A DNA stretch of 64,000 bases, taken from NCBI GenBank assembly GCA_012845835.1, contig JABAKD010000004.1, positions 7,395,550 through 7,459,549 on the forward strand, given 5' to 3'. Below the pieces are notes generated by a model that saw only the letters and a list, made by a program, of their open reading frames with translations, had not been told where the DNA came from and searched no databases. Shown here piece by piece: positions 47,061 through 59,400 of the stretch. The stretch comes from Undaria pinnatifida (taxonomy: Eukaryota; Sar; Phaeophyceae; Laminariales; Alariaceae). The stretch's first letter is position 1. Each line of letters opens with the position of its first letter. Made by a program: the position numbers and the translations under genes.

Positions 47061-48050
47061 CTAGAAGTACTTCTTGCAGTCTTCATAAATGTATGGACAA
47101 GTCGAATTTTTGTCGAGACGCTCCAACATTGCAGTCCCAATCTTGGCGCGCTCGATATCAGTGCCACCGCCTCCAACGCTGGATCCCACCCCAACGTCCG
47201 GCTCGTCCAGCGGATTTATGGATTCGAAAAGCAAACCCCAGTGATGGTCCCGACGCTTCCTCGACTCAGCTAATTGTTTCTCTGACTTCGCCGCATTGTA
47301 CGGCGGCGCTCGTCCGCGTTTCGAGCGGTCCTTTTCCCCAAGGGTTTCCTCGTCGGAAGAAACCTCGAATCCCGGGTAACCTTCGTGGTCAGTTCGACCC
47401 ATGCATTGGTCGGAAATAGTTTCCATGATGCCAGCACGGCTAGCGGAGTCACCCACTGCGCCGTCAAGAGAGCCGCCTGGTTCGTCCCTCGCTAGATCGG
47501 ACGCACTGCCAGCGACACCATCACCACGGACCGCACCGCCACGGGAGGCACCTGAGCCAGCTATTCCAGGTCGGGCTGTGCTGTCGGCGCCGTCCTCTCC
47601 TTGGACTGCTTCGCGTTCAGCCATACCTGGATCGCATGTCGCGAATCCTGACGTGCTGCCATTGCCGCCATCTTGAGTGACTGCTCCATCACGAGAGACA
47701 CCTGGGCCATCTCGACCGCCGAATCCGGACGTGCTACTAGCGCCGCCCTCATTCGAGACGCCATTGACATTTTCTCCCCCAAAGTCAAACCTGGAGCCAG
47801 ACTCCCCGATATCGTCACCTCCGCTCGTCTCGGCTTGGGAGCGAGAAGCGTGCTCGCCCATGCTGCCCCCCGTCCCCCTTGCTTGCACTTTCGCTCTACC
47901 TTTGCCTTTCCCATTCGCACCACCGGCGCGGCTGCTACCGGCACTTGGACCGGGCACGCGAGAAGGTAGCCTGGCGTAATACGGTTGCCGGTTGCCCTCC
48001 TTCTTCACCATGTGGCTCCTGCCAGAGGCAAGAACACGGAGCTCAGCCAT
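47061..48050 (-). CDS. Hypothetical protein, likely transposon-associated second ORF
   Basis: The frame encodes 329 residues from ATG 48050. The N-terminal ~70 residues are basic (KGKGRAKV). The middle (about residues 75-205) is Gly/Ser/Ala/Asp-rich, with four or five degenerate ~24-residue repeats around GFGGRDGPGVSRDGAV and GGAVRGDG. The C-terminal ~110 residues look folded: acidic SSDEE, then AAKSEKQLAESRKRRDHHW (helical), and finally IGTAMLERLDKNSTCPYIYE, ending YF. No family was recognised with confidence. It converges with the Harbinger transposase 2.8 kb away. Autonomous Harbinger elements usually carry a second DNA-binding protein, so that role is possible but is inference. The same frame continues upstream past two TGA codons, so the true gene is longer or decayed. 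Confidence 0.5.
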   Translation of the reverse strand: MAELRVLASGRSHMVKKEGNRQPYYARLPSRVPGPSAGSSRAGGANGKGKGRAKVQARGTGGSMGEHASRSQAETSGGDDIGESGSRFDFGGENVNGVSNEGGASSTSGFGGRDGPGVSRDGAVTQDGGNGSTSGFATCDPGMAEREAVQGEDGADSTARPGIAGSGASRGGAVRGDGVAGSASDLARDEPGGSLDGAVGDSASRAGIMETISDQCMGRTDHEGYPGFEVSSDEETLGEKDRSKRGRAPPYNAAKSEKQLAESRKRRDHHWGLLFESINPLDEPDVGVGSSVGGGGTDIERAKIGTAMLERLDKNSTCPYIYEDCKKYF

Positions 48051-48419
48051 TTCCGCCCGCTTGCCTGTGGCCCTGGCTGGTGCGACGTAGTCCCCTTCGC
48101 TACCTGGAGTAGGTTCACGACCAGGCGGTCATTCCGGGGTTTCCCCCGCGGCCCCTGTGGTGGACGGTCTCCTGTGAACAGTTTGAGCTGCCTGGTAGAC
48201 CCCAACCGAGTTGGACGCTTGCGATCTTTGTTTGCTAATCCATGTGCGCACGACGGATACCATGAACCGATTGAACCTGCGCCCTTTGACGTACTTGGTC
48301 TTGTCGCGTCAGTTTGCATAGTCGACGTTCTTCCTGAGATCCTCACGCACAGGTTCCGGGAACATAGCTTTCCAGTTGGCGTCGTTGATGCCCCGTTGAC
48401 CACCTCTGCATTTCATGTC
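48051..48419 (-). pseudogene. Upstream exon of the second ORF, broken by two TGA codons
   Basis: A polypyrimidine stretch and CTGCAG on the minus strand (acceptor AG at 48420-48421) precede DMKCRGGQRGINDANWKAMF, PEPVREDLRKNVDYAN, then TGA (48309-48311). The same frame goes on with RDKTKYVKGRRFNRFMVSVV, RTWISKQRSQASNSVG, a second TGA (48129-48131), then PPGREP and the ATG of the 47061-48050 frame. Both stops are TGA and both could come from CGA by a single C-to-T change, as methylated-CpG decay produces. The basic, Trp-containing helical segment would suit a DNA-binding domain. The family was not identified. Confidence 0.5.
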
Positions 48420-48421
48420 CT

Positions 48422-49218
48422 GCAGCAACAGCGCATGAAAGACAGAACGTGTGGGGAAAGGAAACATATATCGGGAAGGGGGCGGGGGGGCGGGGGGGAA
48501 GCGGGGGGGGGCGGAGGGGGGATTAGTCAGTTTGTGCATGGCCGTAAACGTATGACCCTTAGGATGCCCTAATATGCCGGGTCGGAGGGTGTCGGGTGTT
48601 AGTCATCGAGGCCGAGCTGGGGTGAGGGGGGTGTTGGTAGGTGCAATTGTGATATAGACGCTAGCATGCCTATCATGCCGGTACACAGCACGCATTGTTT
48701 TCGCCTCGTAGGTGGAGACCGCTAGCACCAATCGTGAAGCGCCGTAAGTTTTTCAGCGAGACGAACCAAGGGTTGATTGGATCCCTCCAAGAACCGCTCG
48801 TGAGACGGACTTGGGCACCTTGTACCTACTTTCTTGCTTACGTATGACAGCGCTAATGCGTTGTACTTTGTTCTGGTGTGGCCACTCCAGTATTGGCAAT
48901 TTGTGTTACTTTGTAACTGCCATATAACGGTGTATTGTCATAACACCAAGTGATGCCAGCGCTCCCCATGTGCGTGGTTATGTTTCTTCACTCCCCACAA
49001 CATGATCTAACTCCATGAACATAATGGTGACCACATTAAAAAACAAACAAGACCCTGTCTTCCGAGTTCACCCAGTGATGGGTACGCTTTACAGGGTCGT
49101 TGCCAACCGACGTCAACCTCAACATACATATCAAGGTTTACCACGTCGGTGCGAGCCGAGGCCAACCGTTATATCTACATATATCTATATATATAGGCTT
49201 ACGCCGCCATATATATAT
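48422..49218. other. Unassigned stretch with G-rich tract
   Basis: A G-rich tract lies at 48476-48524. An earlier exon of the minus-strand gene may lie here but cannot be placed. A (TA)n patch lies at 49165-49220, immediately before a CR-A terminus. Confidence 0.5.
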
Positions 49219-49465
49219 ATATTATAAAAAGTGAAAATACATTCCAGCTGTGAGATCGAGGATTTTGTCGAAACTCATCTTTGCAAGCTGTGTGTGATAC
49301 TCCAATCGCGCGCATTACGAGTTGCGTGTCCTCATGAAGGATATAGGTCGGCGACTCCCCTTACAACTACAGTGTAGTTATCAGGGTCAACAGGGTGATT
49401 TTAGTCAATCTGTGCGCGGAAACTATAAAACCCGTTTCTGAGGGGGACACAATCTGACAGCTGTA
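49219..49465 (+). repeat. CR-A terminal module, solo forward copy
   Basis: TTATAAAAAGTGAAAATACA and TTCCAGCTGTGAGATCG through GGGGGACACAATCTGACAGC. It then gives way to G-rich sequence that does not follow the S-module order. Confidence 0.9.
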
Positions 49466-52400
49466 CATATATTGAAGGGGGAGGGGAGGGGGGTTGGGGG
49501 ATTGGTAGGGTGGGGAAGGGGTTCCTGGGAAGTTGGGGAGGGGTGTATGGAGGAAGGGGGCTTGTCACGGGATAGGTGCGCGTGACGTACGTGGGCGGAA
49601 GGTTTTTAGGCTATACATGACGTCTGTGTACGTTGACATATGTACGAGTGGGTGTGAGAGGTCAAAATGCGGAAGAAGACTTGAGGCGTTAGTCGGCGCA
49701 CAACATGATGTAATTAGACCACCATGGATGGACAGAATAACAAATAAAAAAAAGCGGGACGCTGCTCCTCTAACTCATACTGTGATGGACTCGATTTTCG
49801 GTGTCGTTGTCAACCGCAGCAAAGGAAGCAAGGGAGGAGGAGACAATCGGATGCCGATGAAGCCATGATCGGGGGCATAGAGAAGGAAGACGGGTGGGCG
49901 GGGGGGGGGGGGGGGTGTTGGTGCGGTAATTACATGCGATACAGTGGAATTGGCCGATCATGCACAACAAGTATGACCCGGACGGAAGTCTATCCGGCCC
50001 ATGATCAACTTCATGGTCAGAATTATAAAAATTTACGGAGCAAGCTAATCGTTTACTTCGTTTCCAACCCGGTTTCGAATGTACGTTTGGTGGAGCATGC
50101 AAATCGAACGATCTCGACGCATTCACATCTGAAGTCGACCACAGTTCATTGAGACGACAGAGGACATGTGTACCAACCTAAGGAGAAAATGCCTTCGATT
50201 GTGTTGATAAACGTTGGGTTGAATGATGATGAACCAAAAATTGTGGCCTTGAATATAGGCCCATGAACGGGGAGCGCTGAGCTAGCAGTGAGGGGTATTT
50301 GAACGAATCATGTGGTGGAATCCTAATCTACACGTGAACTAAAGCGGAGGGGATAAGTCGTGTTGATAGTCGTTGAGGAAGGAACCCTACGTGGTCGTGA
50401 CCACGAGGGGGGGGCGGGGGAAGATGTGTTCAATAACCGAACATGCATGTAGAATATGAACCCATAACCTTAAGTCACGGGAGTGGAAGAGGTTCATCTC
50501 AAGGGGAGGACACCGTGTGCGCCGACCGCGAAGCACTTCGAGGAGGTCGTTGACGTACACATAAAGGGCTTTGTTACTGGAAAGGGCCATTGCGTGTGAG
50601 TGGCCTACTCTGAATGCCAGCGTCAAAGGACACTTCCTCACCATATGGGGGACGTTGGGCGGGGGAGGACGTACGGAGTCGTACCGTTTATGGGCGCTGT
50701 GGTAAAAAAAGAAATGAGATCAAGCGTCTCATTTGTAGGAGCAGCTCCTTCCAGAAGCAACATGAGAGGAATAAACATCTGATCGCTTAAGACGCCCTTT
50801 TAACAAGATAATAAAAACAATAGGAACATAACTTTTGAGATCAGAAGGACGCGCCAGCTAACGCTGGGTTGCAAAATCAACAGAGTTAAATCGACACACG
50901 ACGCGTACGAAAATACGTGGAAGTGTGCTGAGCTTAAGCTTTATTTTTCCCCCATCCGCCGGAGGATAAAAAAGTAACGTCAAAATAAGGTAAAATAAAA
51001 TAACACAACAAGAGTTAATATATCCGCTCAATGTTTCGCCGTCTGCGGCCGCCACGTAATTCCTAGTTTAAGCTGGAGATATTATCATTAAATACATCGC
51101 GCCGTGCACGCAACGGGGATAAAACAACGCCATAAGACCGTTGGCTGATAAACAGATGCACTAGGGGTAAGGGGTTTGCGGGGTTGGTGTGGTTGTTCAT
51201 TAGTTTTAGTGAAACGAGATATATACCGGGTGTGGGTGTTGGGGGGGGGAGGGATTGAAATATTTTGCGTACAAATACTTCGATGTTCGTTGAAGACGAC
51301 AGTCGAGGTTGTCTCGCGGTGTGTTGAGCGAGTACGTGTCGCGGCGTGTTGAGCTTTCGGTGGCGTTGGTAACGATTGGTAGACACACCAAAAAGGATAA
51401 ATACGTAGGAGTTGGGGTGCATTTTTCGTCGAGTTTTGTCAAAGTGCAAGATGACCCTACGGTACAACACTCACGTCGAAGTTGTCCGTCGCCAGTGTCT
51501 TGAACATCAGCACCTTCTCGCAATCCAGGAACGGGAGGAGCATCGCGTAGCCAAGGTCTCGTTGGTGCTGGGCGTACTCCTCAGCCTCTCGCTCAGCCGT
51601 CTGTGAATTGTTGTAGAGATTTTAAGAATGGAGAAGAGGCGAACAGAGGAAACTTTACACAAGACGCGACATCACCACTCGCTGCTGGGATCACCTGAAC
51701 GCAACGCAGGGAAAGGCAAAAGTGGACCAAACAAGAAGCTTAAGCTAGGTTAACGAAAAGGAAGGGATCCGTGATCGCGTACTTTTACCGGACCCTATTA
51801 TTTGACAGTCTTATTGACATGGTAACAACAACAAACCAAGAGCCACAACAAAACATAGACGTAAACATGGTTCGCGGTAGGTGGACGCTGCACGAGGTAG
51901 ACGCTAGTGCCTACCCATATCGGGTTGTACACCACTTACTGGGCATACCGGCGCCTCGTTTTCCCGTGCAGCGACATGATGACTTTCTGGAACTATACGG
52001 GCGTGATTAATAAATGGCTGTAGCGGGGGCGGCGGACGTAATGTCGGGGTCGACTCGACCAAGTGAAGAACGACGCCCGGGGGTATTGGTCCATTCTAAT
52101 CCATGTATGCCTATTACAATAACGATTTGTGTACAGAACGAACTCAAATTGTACCGTGTATCGCATTACACGTTACCTTCCTCTTGGCGTTGTTCTTTTT
52201 GAAGCCGCGGTTTGGTGGAGCAGGGTTGCTGCCGTCTTCTTTTCGGCTGCCACGTCGTTCGACCGGGTTTTCCGTCGGCTCCTGCGAGTCAGCACACCAA
52301 AGGAGAAGGACATTTGAGAAGTCAATATGAGCTTGCCCAAGGGCGAACAAGTGGCTCGTCGTGACGGAGTGGCCTCTCTTAACCCACGCTGCTGCGAAGC

Positions 52401-53240
52401 TAAGCAATTGAGGGTAGCCAAGTAAGCATGATGAAACACAAAACACACTCTGAACATCGGGTTTGTTATTGGATCAAGTCAAACACAGCCCAAAGGAAAA
52501 ACCCGCGCGAGTTTAACCATCACACGTGGCAACACTATCATACACAGAAGGAGCGTAATTTAACCATGGGCGTCATATATCGTATGGCGGTGTGTTGATG
52601 CGTTTATTCGCGAAGCCATACCGGTAGCTGCGATAGATGAAGATGCAGCATGTTGTTCGGAGACTGTGCACTCGAGGAGCTCCATGCTAAACTAAAGATA
52701 GACTGAAATTGCATCCCGATAGACGAGCCCATGATGTAGGCATTCGAAAGACGCTGCGTTTTCGAAAAAACATTGACCTCCCAACGATTTAGGGATGTGA
52801 AGCCCCGTCACCGGGGGGAAAAAAAAAAAACTACAAAATACACTACCCCTTTCGTAGCACGACTCGAAAAAGGGCGCGCGGCAGATCATGGTTGCCAGGA
52901 CGCAGGTTACGAGGAAGGGTACAGTCGCCATACATGGAGCACCCTCTATTTTTGTACTGATATTCGACAAAAAATAGTATTCCATGAATAGAGGGTTGTG
53001 TGCTAACGTAGGGGCGTGGAAATGGTGAAAAACCAAATGCAGGAACCGAGTGTATGATCATGAACAGGTCAACACTATTTATGAAAACAGAACGACACTA
53101 CAACAAATATACGAAGCTGATAACTGAGATCAGACGAGGCGGCAGGAAAACCTCCGGTACGAAACCAAAATGCTTATCACTGCGGCGAGTGTTTTAATTT
53201 TCTCAGCGTAGTAATGGGCCAGCAGCTGACACGCCGCGAT
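49466..53240. other. Unassigned stretch
   Basis: No supported gene. Frames such as 51771-52010 (ending DDFLELYGRD) have no recognised family. G- or C-runs occur at 49470-49520, 49896-49916 and 51240-51252. Short local duplications only. Confidence 0.4.
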
Positions 53241-53483
53241 CGATCACCCCCCCCTGCCGTCCCCCCCACACCCCCACCCCCCCCCACTCCTCCCTCCACA
53301 CACACACCCCGCCCCCCTCCCACCCCCCTCCCACCCCCTCCAACTCCCCCACAACTCCCAACCCCCCCCAACCCCCCCCCAACCCCCCCCACAACCCCCA
53401 CAACCCCCAACCCCCCTCCACCCCACCCCCCACCCCACCCCCCACCCCACCCCCACGACCCCCCCTCTCCTCCCAACTCCCTC
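53241..53483 (-). repeat. C-rich minisatellite (CCCCCAAC-type)
   Basis: Almost pure C with A, in irregular CCCCCAAC, CCCCAC and CCCTCC steps. The minus strand is G-rich and could form quadruplexes. The long Gly or Pro frames here are artefacts. Confidence 0.9.
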
Positions 53484-53835
53484 GTCCACCCATACCTCTA
53501 CCCCTAACGCCTACCAAGCCCGCCCTAATCCCTCCGCTACCCCCCTCTTTCCCGAAACCCCTATCGCCCAAAACTACTCCCCCCTCCCCGCCCACCCCTA
53601 CCCCGTAACGCCTACCACGCCCCCCCCAACCCCTCCGCCTCACCCCGGTTCCCCGAACCTTCTATCGCCCCCAGCTACCCCCCCCCCCCCCTTCAACCCC
53701 CCCACCTCCGTCCACCCCTACCCCTACACCTAACGCCCACCACGCGCCCCCTAACCTCTCCGCCATCCCCCTGTTTCCCGCAACCCCTATCGCCCGCAAC
53801 AACCCCCCCCCCCCCCCCGCCCCCCCCCCGTAATC
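53484..53835. repeat. C-rich tandem repeat, three units of ~107-119 bp
   Basis: Each unit contains ACCCCTACCCC, AACGCC(T/C)ACCA, CCTCCGC, TTCCC and CTATCGCCC. Units start near 53486, 53592 and 53711 and are separated by poly-C of varying length. Confidence 0.8.
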
Positions 53836-54694
53836 CCATCCCAGGAGCAAGCTTACGCGCCCCTGCTGCATGTACTTATTAGGAGCGTACGTACCATCTG
53901 AACAATTCAACGCAATTGGACGTCACCACATGATGGACTTTGTTTGTTATGGAAGCCAACGCATTTTCTTTATTTTTCATATTGAATATAAATTTTCCAT
54001 TGCATGGGAAGGCGTGTGTTCGAAGGATGTACAGCAGATGAATACCTATTGTTGTATATGTAGTGCGATAAAATATGTACACAGTAGTGGCCTGCAAATA
54101 ATCACAGCAGATGACACAACCAGTAGTAAATTACGTGTATAATTCAAGAATATTATGTAATAAGGTAAGCAGTATATCGGAACGCTTTACACTGCGCGTG
54201 CGACATACGTATAAACCTTCTGTTCTGCTCTACAACAGCGGTAGCACGGTGATACCGCTACAAAACCGGACGCTGGCCAGGTCTACGCGCACTGTTACTA
54301 GTAATGAATGGATGCCGCATACGCGCGTATCATAAACACTGCTGTGGAAGCTGAATTAAGCATGTACTCGCATACGGCAGTGCTCAAACCTCCACTACTT
54401 CCACGCCAGCAGTAACTGAGCAGGGTTCACGTATGACGGATCTACACACCAGAAACGTACACGCTGATCAATCAATGTGTGAAACTCGTATCATACACAC
54501 CAACGAGGCGTGTTTACGAGCACCACATCGCGGTGGCGATACGATGGATCTGTGCTCGTACATACTTGTGTTGTACGTGTATTCGTGGATTCAAAATATT
54601 ACCGCTCACCTTGGAACTAGGGCCTGCAGGTGTCGACGATGAAGCGCCCGCACCCGGGTTAGCAACCACCGCCTGCGAGGGTAAGTCGACCTCG
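53836..54694. other. Unassigned stretch
   Basis: No gene or repeat was recognised. Confidence 0.5.
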
Positions 54695-55168
54695 TCATGC
54701 CGAATATATCGACCTCTCGACGAGCTCTGAGGCAATGCTAGACGAAGGAGAGGCAGCGCTGAGGTCAAGCAGTTGCTTAGCGGCCTCGCGCTGCCTCTCC
54801 GCACTCCAACGCCCTGGACGCGCACGATTGTCCCTAAGGAGCCTCGTAGCACGGTCGGGGCTTTCGACGGGGTTGCTTGAGAAAGCTAGTGATGCGAGGG
54901 GTGGTCCCCCTGAAGCAGCAGCGGCTGTCTGCTGTGGCCGCCGCGAAGAAGGCTCACTGCCCGTTCGCGTGACCGGTCCACCTCGAGAGACGCGGCTGTC
55001 GCCACGATGCTGACAAGCCCTCTTGAAGGCACGGGCAGCACGAGCAGCGGACCCACTCGCAGCTTTCGCCGGTGGTGCTGTATGACTATTGCTTGAGGTC
55101 CGACCGCTGCGTGTATTGGCCACGGTGTCGGAAAAGAGTGCTCTACGCAAACCACGTAGGGTAGGCAC
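54695..55168 (-). CDS. Candidate exon, Arg/Ser/Ala-rich hypothetical protein
   Basis: The minus-strand frame is open from about 55231 to the stop at 54695, with no ATG at its left edge, so if real it is an internal or last exon. The composition is that of a disordered region (Arg, Ser, Ala, Pro). The last ~50 residues look more ordered: SPDRATRLLRDNRARPGRWS, then ERQREAAKQLLDLSAA and SIASELVERS. No family was recognised. The plus strand is also open over part of the interval, which weakens the call. Confidence 0.25.
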   Translation of the reverse strand: MPTLRGLRRALFSDTVANTRSGRTSSNSHTAPPAKAASGSAARAARAFKRACQHRGDSRVSRGGPVTRTGSEPSSRRPQQTAAAASGGPPLASLAFSSNPVESPDRATRLLRDNRARPGRWSAERQREAAKQLLDLSAASPSSSIASELVERSIYSA

Positions 55169-55410
55169 GGCTGGTGGTGTGCTGATGTGGTGGGTATGTA
55201 TGTGTACGCATGCAGCTAACCCTAGATGTATCTAGATGCATGAACTACTTCAAATTCCGTTTTTATCGGCGAGATTACCTATCCCACTCTCCAATATAAA
55301 TATTACACTTTCCACTTTCCGAACAAAAAGACTATTATGAACAGGGTTCAGGTAACGGCTGTTCTTCCACTGGTGTCAGCGTGTGAGGACCCCCGTTCCG
55401 GCCGTCGGTC

Positions 55411-55659
55411 TTGTTACGCATGCCTCGAATAGGTAGCTCAAAGTCAACTGTGACGATTCCGGGTGGATCGGATGTTGTCAGAAAGCCAACCCCTGGTGAT
55501 GATGACTCAGCGGATGGCCCGGTAGTCCCACATAACGGCGGTCCCACCACGCCAGTGATCCCATACGATGCTATCGATCCACCTGATGCTCCGGTGATTC
55601 AACATGAAGTTGATCCAGCGATCCCCAGTCCTCAATGCAGTTGCTTCGATGTGCGATGA
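55411..55659 (+). CDS. Candidate exon with ~12-residue Pro/Asp repeats
   Basis: The forward frame ends TGA at 55657-55659. It contains three imperfect repeats built on PV(V/I)PH/Y: GPVVPHNGGPTT, PVIPYDAIDPPDA and PVIQHEVDPAIP. Composition is non-random, and an acidic DDDSADG precedes the repeats. No ATG in good context and no known family. It is divergent from the candidate exon at 54695-55168. Confidence 0.22.
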   Translation: MLRMPRIGSSKSTVTIPGGSDVVRKPTPGDDDSADGPVVPHNGGPTTPVIPYDAIDPPDAPVIQHEVDPAIPSPQCSCFDVR

Positions 55660-57997
55660 CGATCCAATTATTCCACAAAGGTTTTACATCACCACCTTGG
55701 TAAACTCCTGCGAGACCCGAGATGGGTCTCTATCGATGTGGGCGAAATCAACACACATGAACCAAGAATGAAACTAAGGGGTCCTGCACCGAGCTCACGT
55801 GGTTGGTTATATATAGTCTATGTATATGATCGAGGGGCAATCACATCACGCGCCAGCTGGGTCGCTCATGTTCATTCTCTCATCCGTAATCTCTGTTGGA
55901 CGCAACAAATGAACAAGCCGGCCTCAGGCGACCAAGTTGCACGCGAAGGGCCTACATAATCTATTTTACAAATGATCTTGATGCTCTACGAACGAGTTCA
56001 CCTCACACTTAACTGAAGCGTTTCCCTCGCGGCCGTCCTTTCTACATTCAAGGCCACAGGAAAGGAAAGGGGGCTTAACATCGCGTACAAACCGGCATTG
56101 AGCTGATACACATGCAGCAACATGCGTGTCCCACGTACATATGCTACGGAGACTTGATCGTGATTTCACTGTTTGTTGTAGTCCGGAATAAAAAAAAATG
56201 CTTAAGTGGAAAAAAAGACGTTAGGTTATAGCTGGAGTTAGAATGTCATGCAGAACAACGCGGGCCATGTACCAGGACTACTGAACTGCATAACCGCCTG
56301 GGGCTGCTGGAACTTCGCATCCGGGGAAACTGAACAACGTTGTCATTTCTGGGGTCGTTACACCGTCATCGTCTGGTCTGGAATGCCAAGAGGACGTCAG
56401 CACCGCCTGAGGTCACAACAACAGCGTCACTGCAAGATTTTTTTGTTCCCTAGTACGTAACCCAGGCGTTTGATTTGTACGGGAAGGCGGCAGGGACGTG
56501 GTTCCGCTGCTATTGTTGGTCAAGATTTGTTGGGTAGTAGCACCGCTAACACGTTCGTTTTGTACGGGGCGGACAGGAACGTGGTTGGCCGCTACAGTGA
56601 CTAGTTTCTGGCGAATCTACTTCTTGATCATCAAGCTGCTCGCTGAAATTGGGTTGTCGTTGTAAAACTCATCGACATAGCGTGGGCGAATGAAATGCTG
56701 CAGTAGCGCACATGTTGCAGCCAAGTGGTCTATGGACAGAGTTGCTCCCACTAGCACTAATGATCGGTAATCATCGTGCCCCAATCAGTGTTTTCATGAC
56801 ATCGCATGGGTTCCATCAAGCGGTGCTATGCGCAGTGTTTTGGTCAAGTTTCCATCGCTTCCACCGACCGCTTCTGATCGGTAGCCAGGATCAGTGTTAT
56901 AGTTGTTTTTAGCACTTCCGTTGCAGGGGAGTCTTAAGTATCGGCTGAGTAGCTGACACGTAATCAACGTTCGAAAGCAAGACAACTAGCCGCGGCTAGT
57001 GGTGCCAATGACAGTGAGGAGCAGAGTTGCTGAGGTTAGGATAGCATTTGGATGGAAACCAGAAATGTATAATGCGGTGGGGCGATACAACATAGATAGG
57101 CCTGGACGCTTTCAATTGAAATGGAACCGTACGTGGAACAGAATTCTTTGACGTATAACGAGAGTACAGCTGCATGCAGCAGCTTGTTCGAAAACACAGC
57201 ATACATTCTGAACGGTCGTTGTTCCAAACGAATGCTACGCTAGGGCAGCACTCTTTTTTCCTCGTTTTCCTAAGGCTCCACACATCAACAGCGCTACACC
57301 CCACCTTCAAACGGATTTGGAGAAACGCCAAAGGGCAACCCCCAATGAGTAATATAATGGCAAAACAAGGATTACATTCGCACGAGGTTTGGTTCAGGAG
57401 CCCCCCGGCGTTCAGAAAATATATAAATAACAATGTGCAACCTCTATCTGACCACTTGTCTGCAGTGTATTTAGATGTTACGGGGCAAGAGGACAGCGCG
57501 GTGGATCTAGACGTCGTGACACAGGATTACCGACCCCCAGATCGTACCCTTCCATAGCCCTCGATAGTCCTCGCCACTATGTTCTTGGTTACTCCTTTCT
57601 GCTCCGTAGAGCATGACTCCAGCAAGTCCAGCGCTCTCAACGGCCACTGCTTGGCCTCAATGTGTAGTGTAGCTAGCCGATGTAGTCTATTCCTCAAATC
57701 GTATTAAAACCATGTTCGCCACCACCAGCTTGCGTGGTCTATCAGCTCAAGCATCAACGTTTCTTCTCTGCCCCGCAACTTCGGGGACACGCGCCGCGAT
57801 TCCTGATAAATGATTAGATCTCAAGGCTAAGGTATTGTAGTATCACACCCCCAACTTTCGCCACCGGGTATGAGGTTTTCATCACTCGCGCGAGTGTCTC
57901 TGTACCTCGCTGGCAAAACCACGTTCGGCCATTTTCTTTTTGTGCAGCGTAGCTAACCATTCCTTTTTGTATTAACATTGAGAATGTTAAACAGCAC
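55660..57997. other. Unassigned stretch with a lone satellite-like motif
   Basis: At about 57385-57423 GGTTCAGGAGCCCCCCGGCG and TTCAGAAAA resemble the core of the 84-bp satellite monomer found at 59277 and 62511. No gene is supported: the 127-codon forward frame (57174-57557) and the 145-codon reverse frame (56996-57433) overlap each other. Confidence 0.45.
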
Positions 57998-58206
<209 letters not shown>

Positions 58207-58207
<1 letters not shown>

Positions 58208-59276
58208 CCGCAATTGCAAGGAACACGGGGGGTCACTCGACCGATTGACACCGAGCCACTGGACAAAAAAGTTCCCCAAATGGGATAAAATAACATAACC
58301 CCCCTACCGTACCATTGCTCATGACGTTACCGTTACCCATCCTACAATGTACAAGGTAGTGCGCAGTAATTTTCATTTCGTAAAGTCTGGGCATTCGCGC
58401 CCTTTTTAGGAGATGAACAGTGGGTACCGTACCCAGATTAAAGACCACTCTTCTGTCACAAGTCTAGACAAACGCTCTAAACTAACCGCTCTTTTTATCT
58501 GTCGTGGGCCCTCTTTTGCTTTTATTGTTTCTGCAGGACATGCTCATTTGACCGCTCTTACACACCGAACGTTCTTTATCCTGTGTTCTGCTCAATTGGG
58601 ATGCCCACTGTTAAGCAATACCTCGTAGACTGCTTGGAATACCACCACCGATGCCACCCCCTTCCCTGTGGGTGGCCATTATATTTTTCTTATTACGTGT
58701 TTCTCTTCGGAAATGCAGCGTAGATGATATTCCGATACAAATCGAACGCCGTTCCGTCACACAGTAGAATATCTCATCTGACTATCCAACAACCATTTTC
58801 CGCTGTCTCTTCCCCACACAATTACATACATTGTCATGAACTAGAATATAGTCCCCATTAATATCTTTCATCTCTAGGTCGTTGGCGGGAGTCTTCCGGC
58901 GTCTGTCGCTCTTCCCCTAGCGCTCTGGCTGCCCCTCAGAGTGTTTGGCTTGTGTATGTGCACGTTTGTATCCGTACTCCCCGTTCTGCACCACGACAGT
59001 GATGTCATAGCTCGATACGGACCGCCGATCGGCTGTCGCCTCTTCGTCATCATCATACGCAGCGCACTCGAGTCTAGGAAACGCAACGCGCGCGGAGTCA
59101 AATGTGGATGCTTGCTACGATAGAGGTGCACCACTTTTTCCCTGAGGTTTCTCAGTTTGGGAGCTTGTGACCGCCCCCGAAAAACTGATTTAGAGAAAAA
59201 AAAACTGATACCGGATACAAGAACCCATGGCCTGGGCACACAACGAAAATCATGCAGAAAAAAATGGCCTATTTCG
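58207..59276. other. Unassigned stretch
   Basis: No gene is supported. The 143-codon minus-strand frame (58874-59305) runs into the satellite and has no domain. Confidence 0.45.
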
Positions 59277-59400
59277 GACGATTTTGGGTTAAGGAGCCCC
59301 GTCATTCAGAAAACGTTTTCGCCAAAAAGAGGTATACCTTAATATCTTAATACAATTCCGACGATTTTGGGTTAAGGAGCCCCGTCATCCAGAAGTACCA
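59277..59400 (+). repeat. 84-bp satellite, ~1.5 units
   Basis: GACGATTTTGGGTTAAGGAG at 59277 and 59360 (period 83), with CCCCGTCATTCAGAAAACG and GAGGTATACCTTAATATC. Same monomer as the array at 62511. Confidence 0.9.

Noticed and set aside
53177-53643. Gly-rich minus-strand frames up to 146 codons
   Set aside because: Translation of the C-rich minisatellite; all frames are open for lack of A/T.
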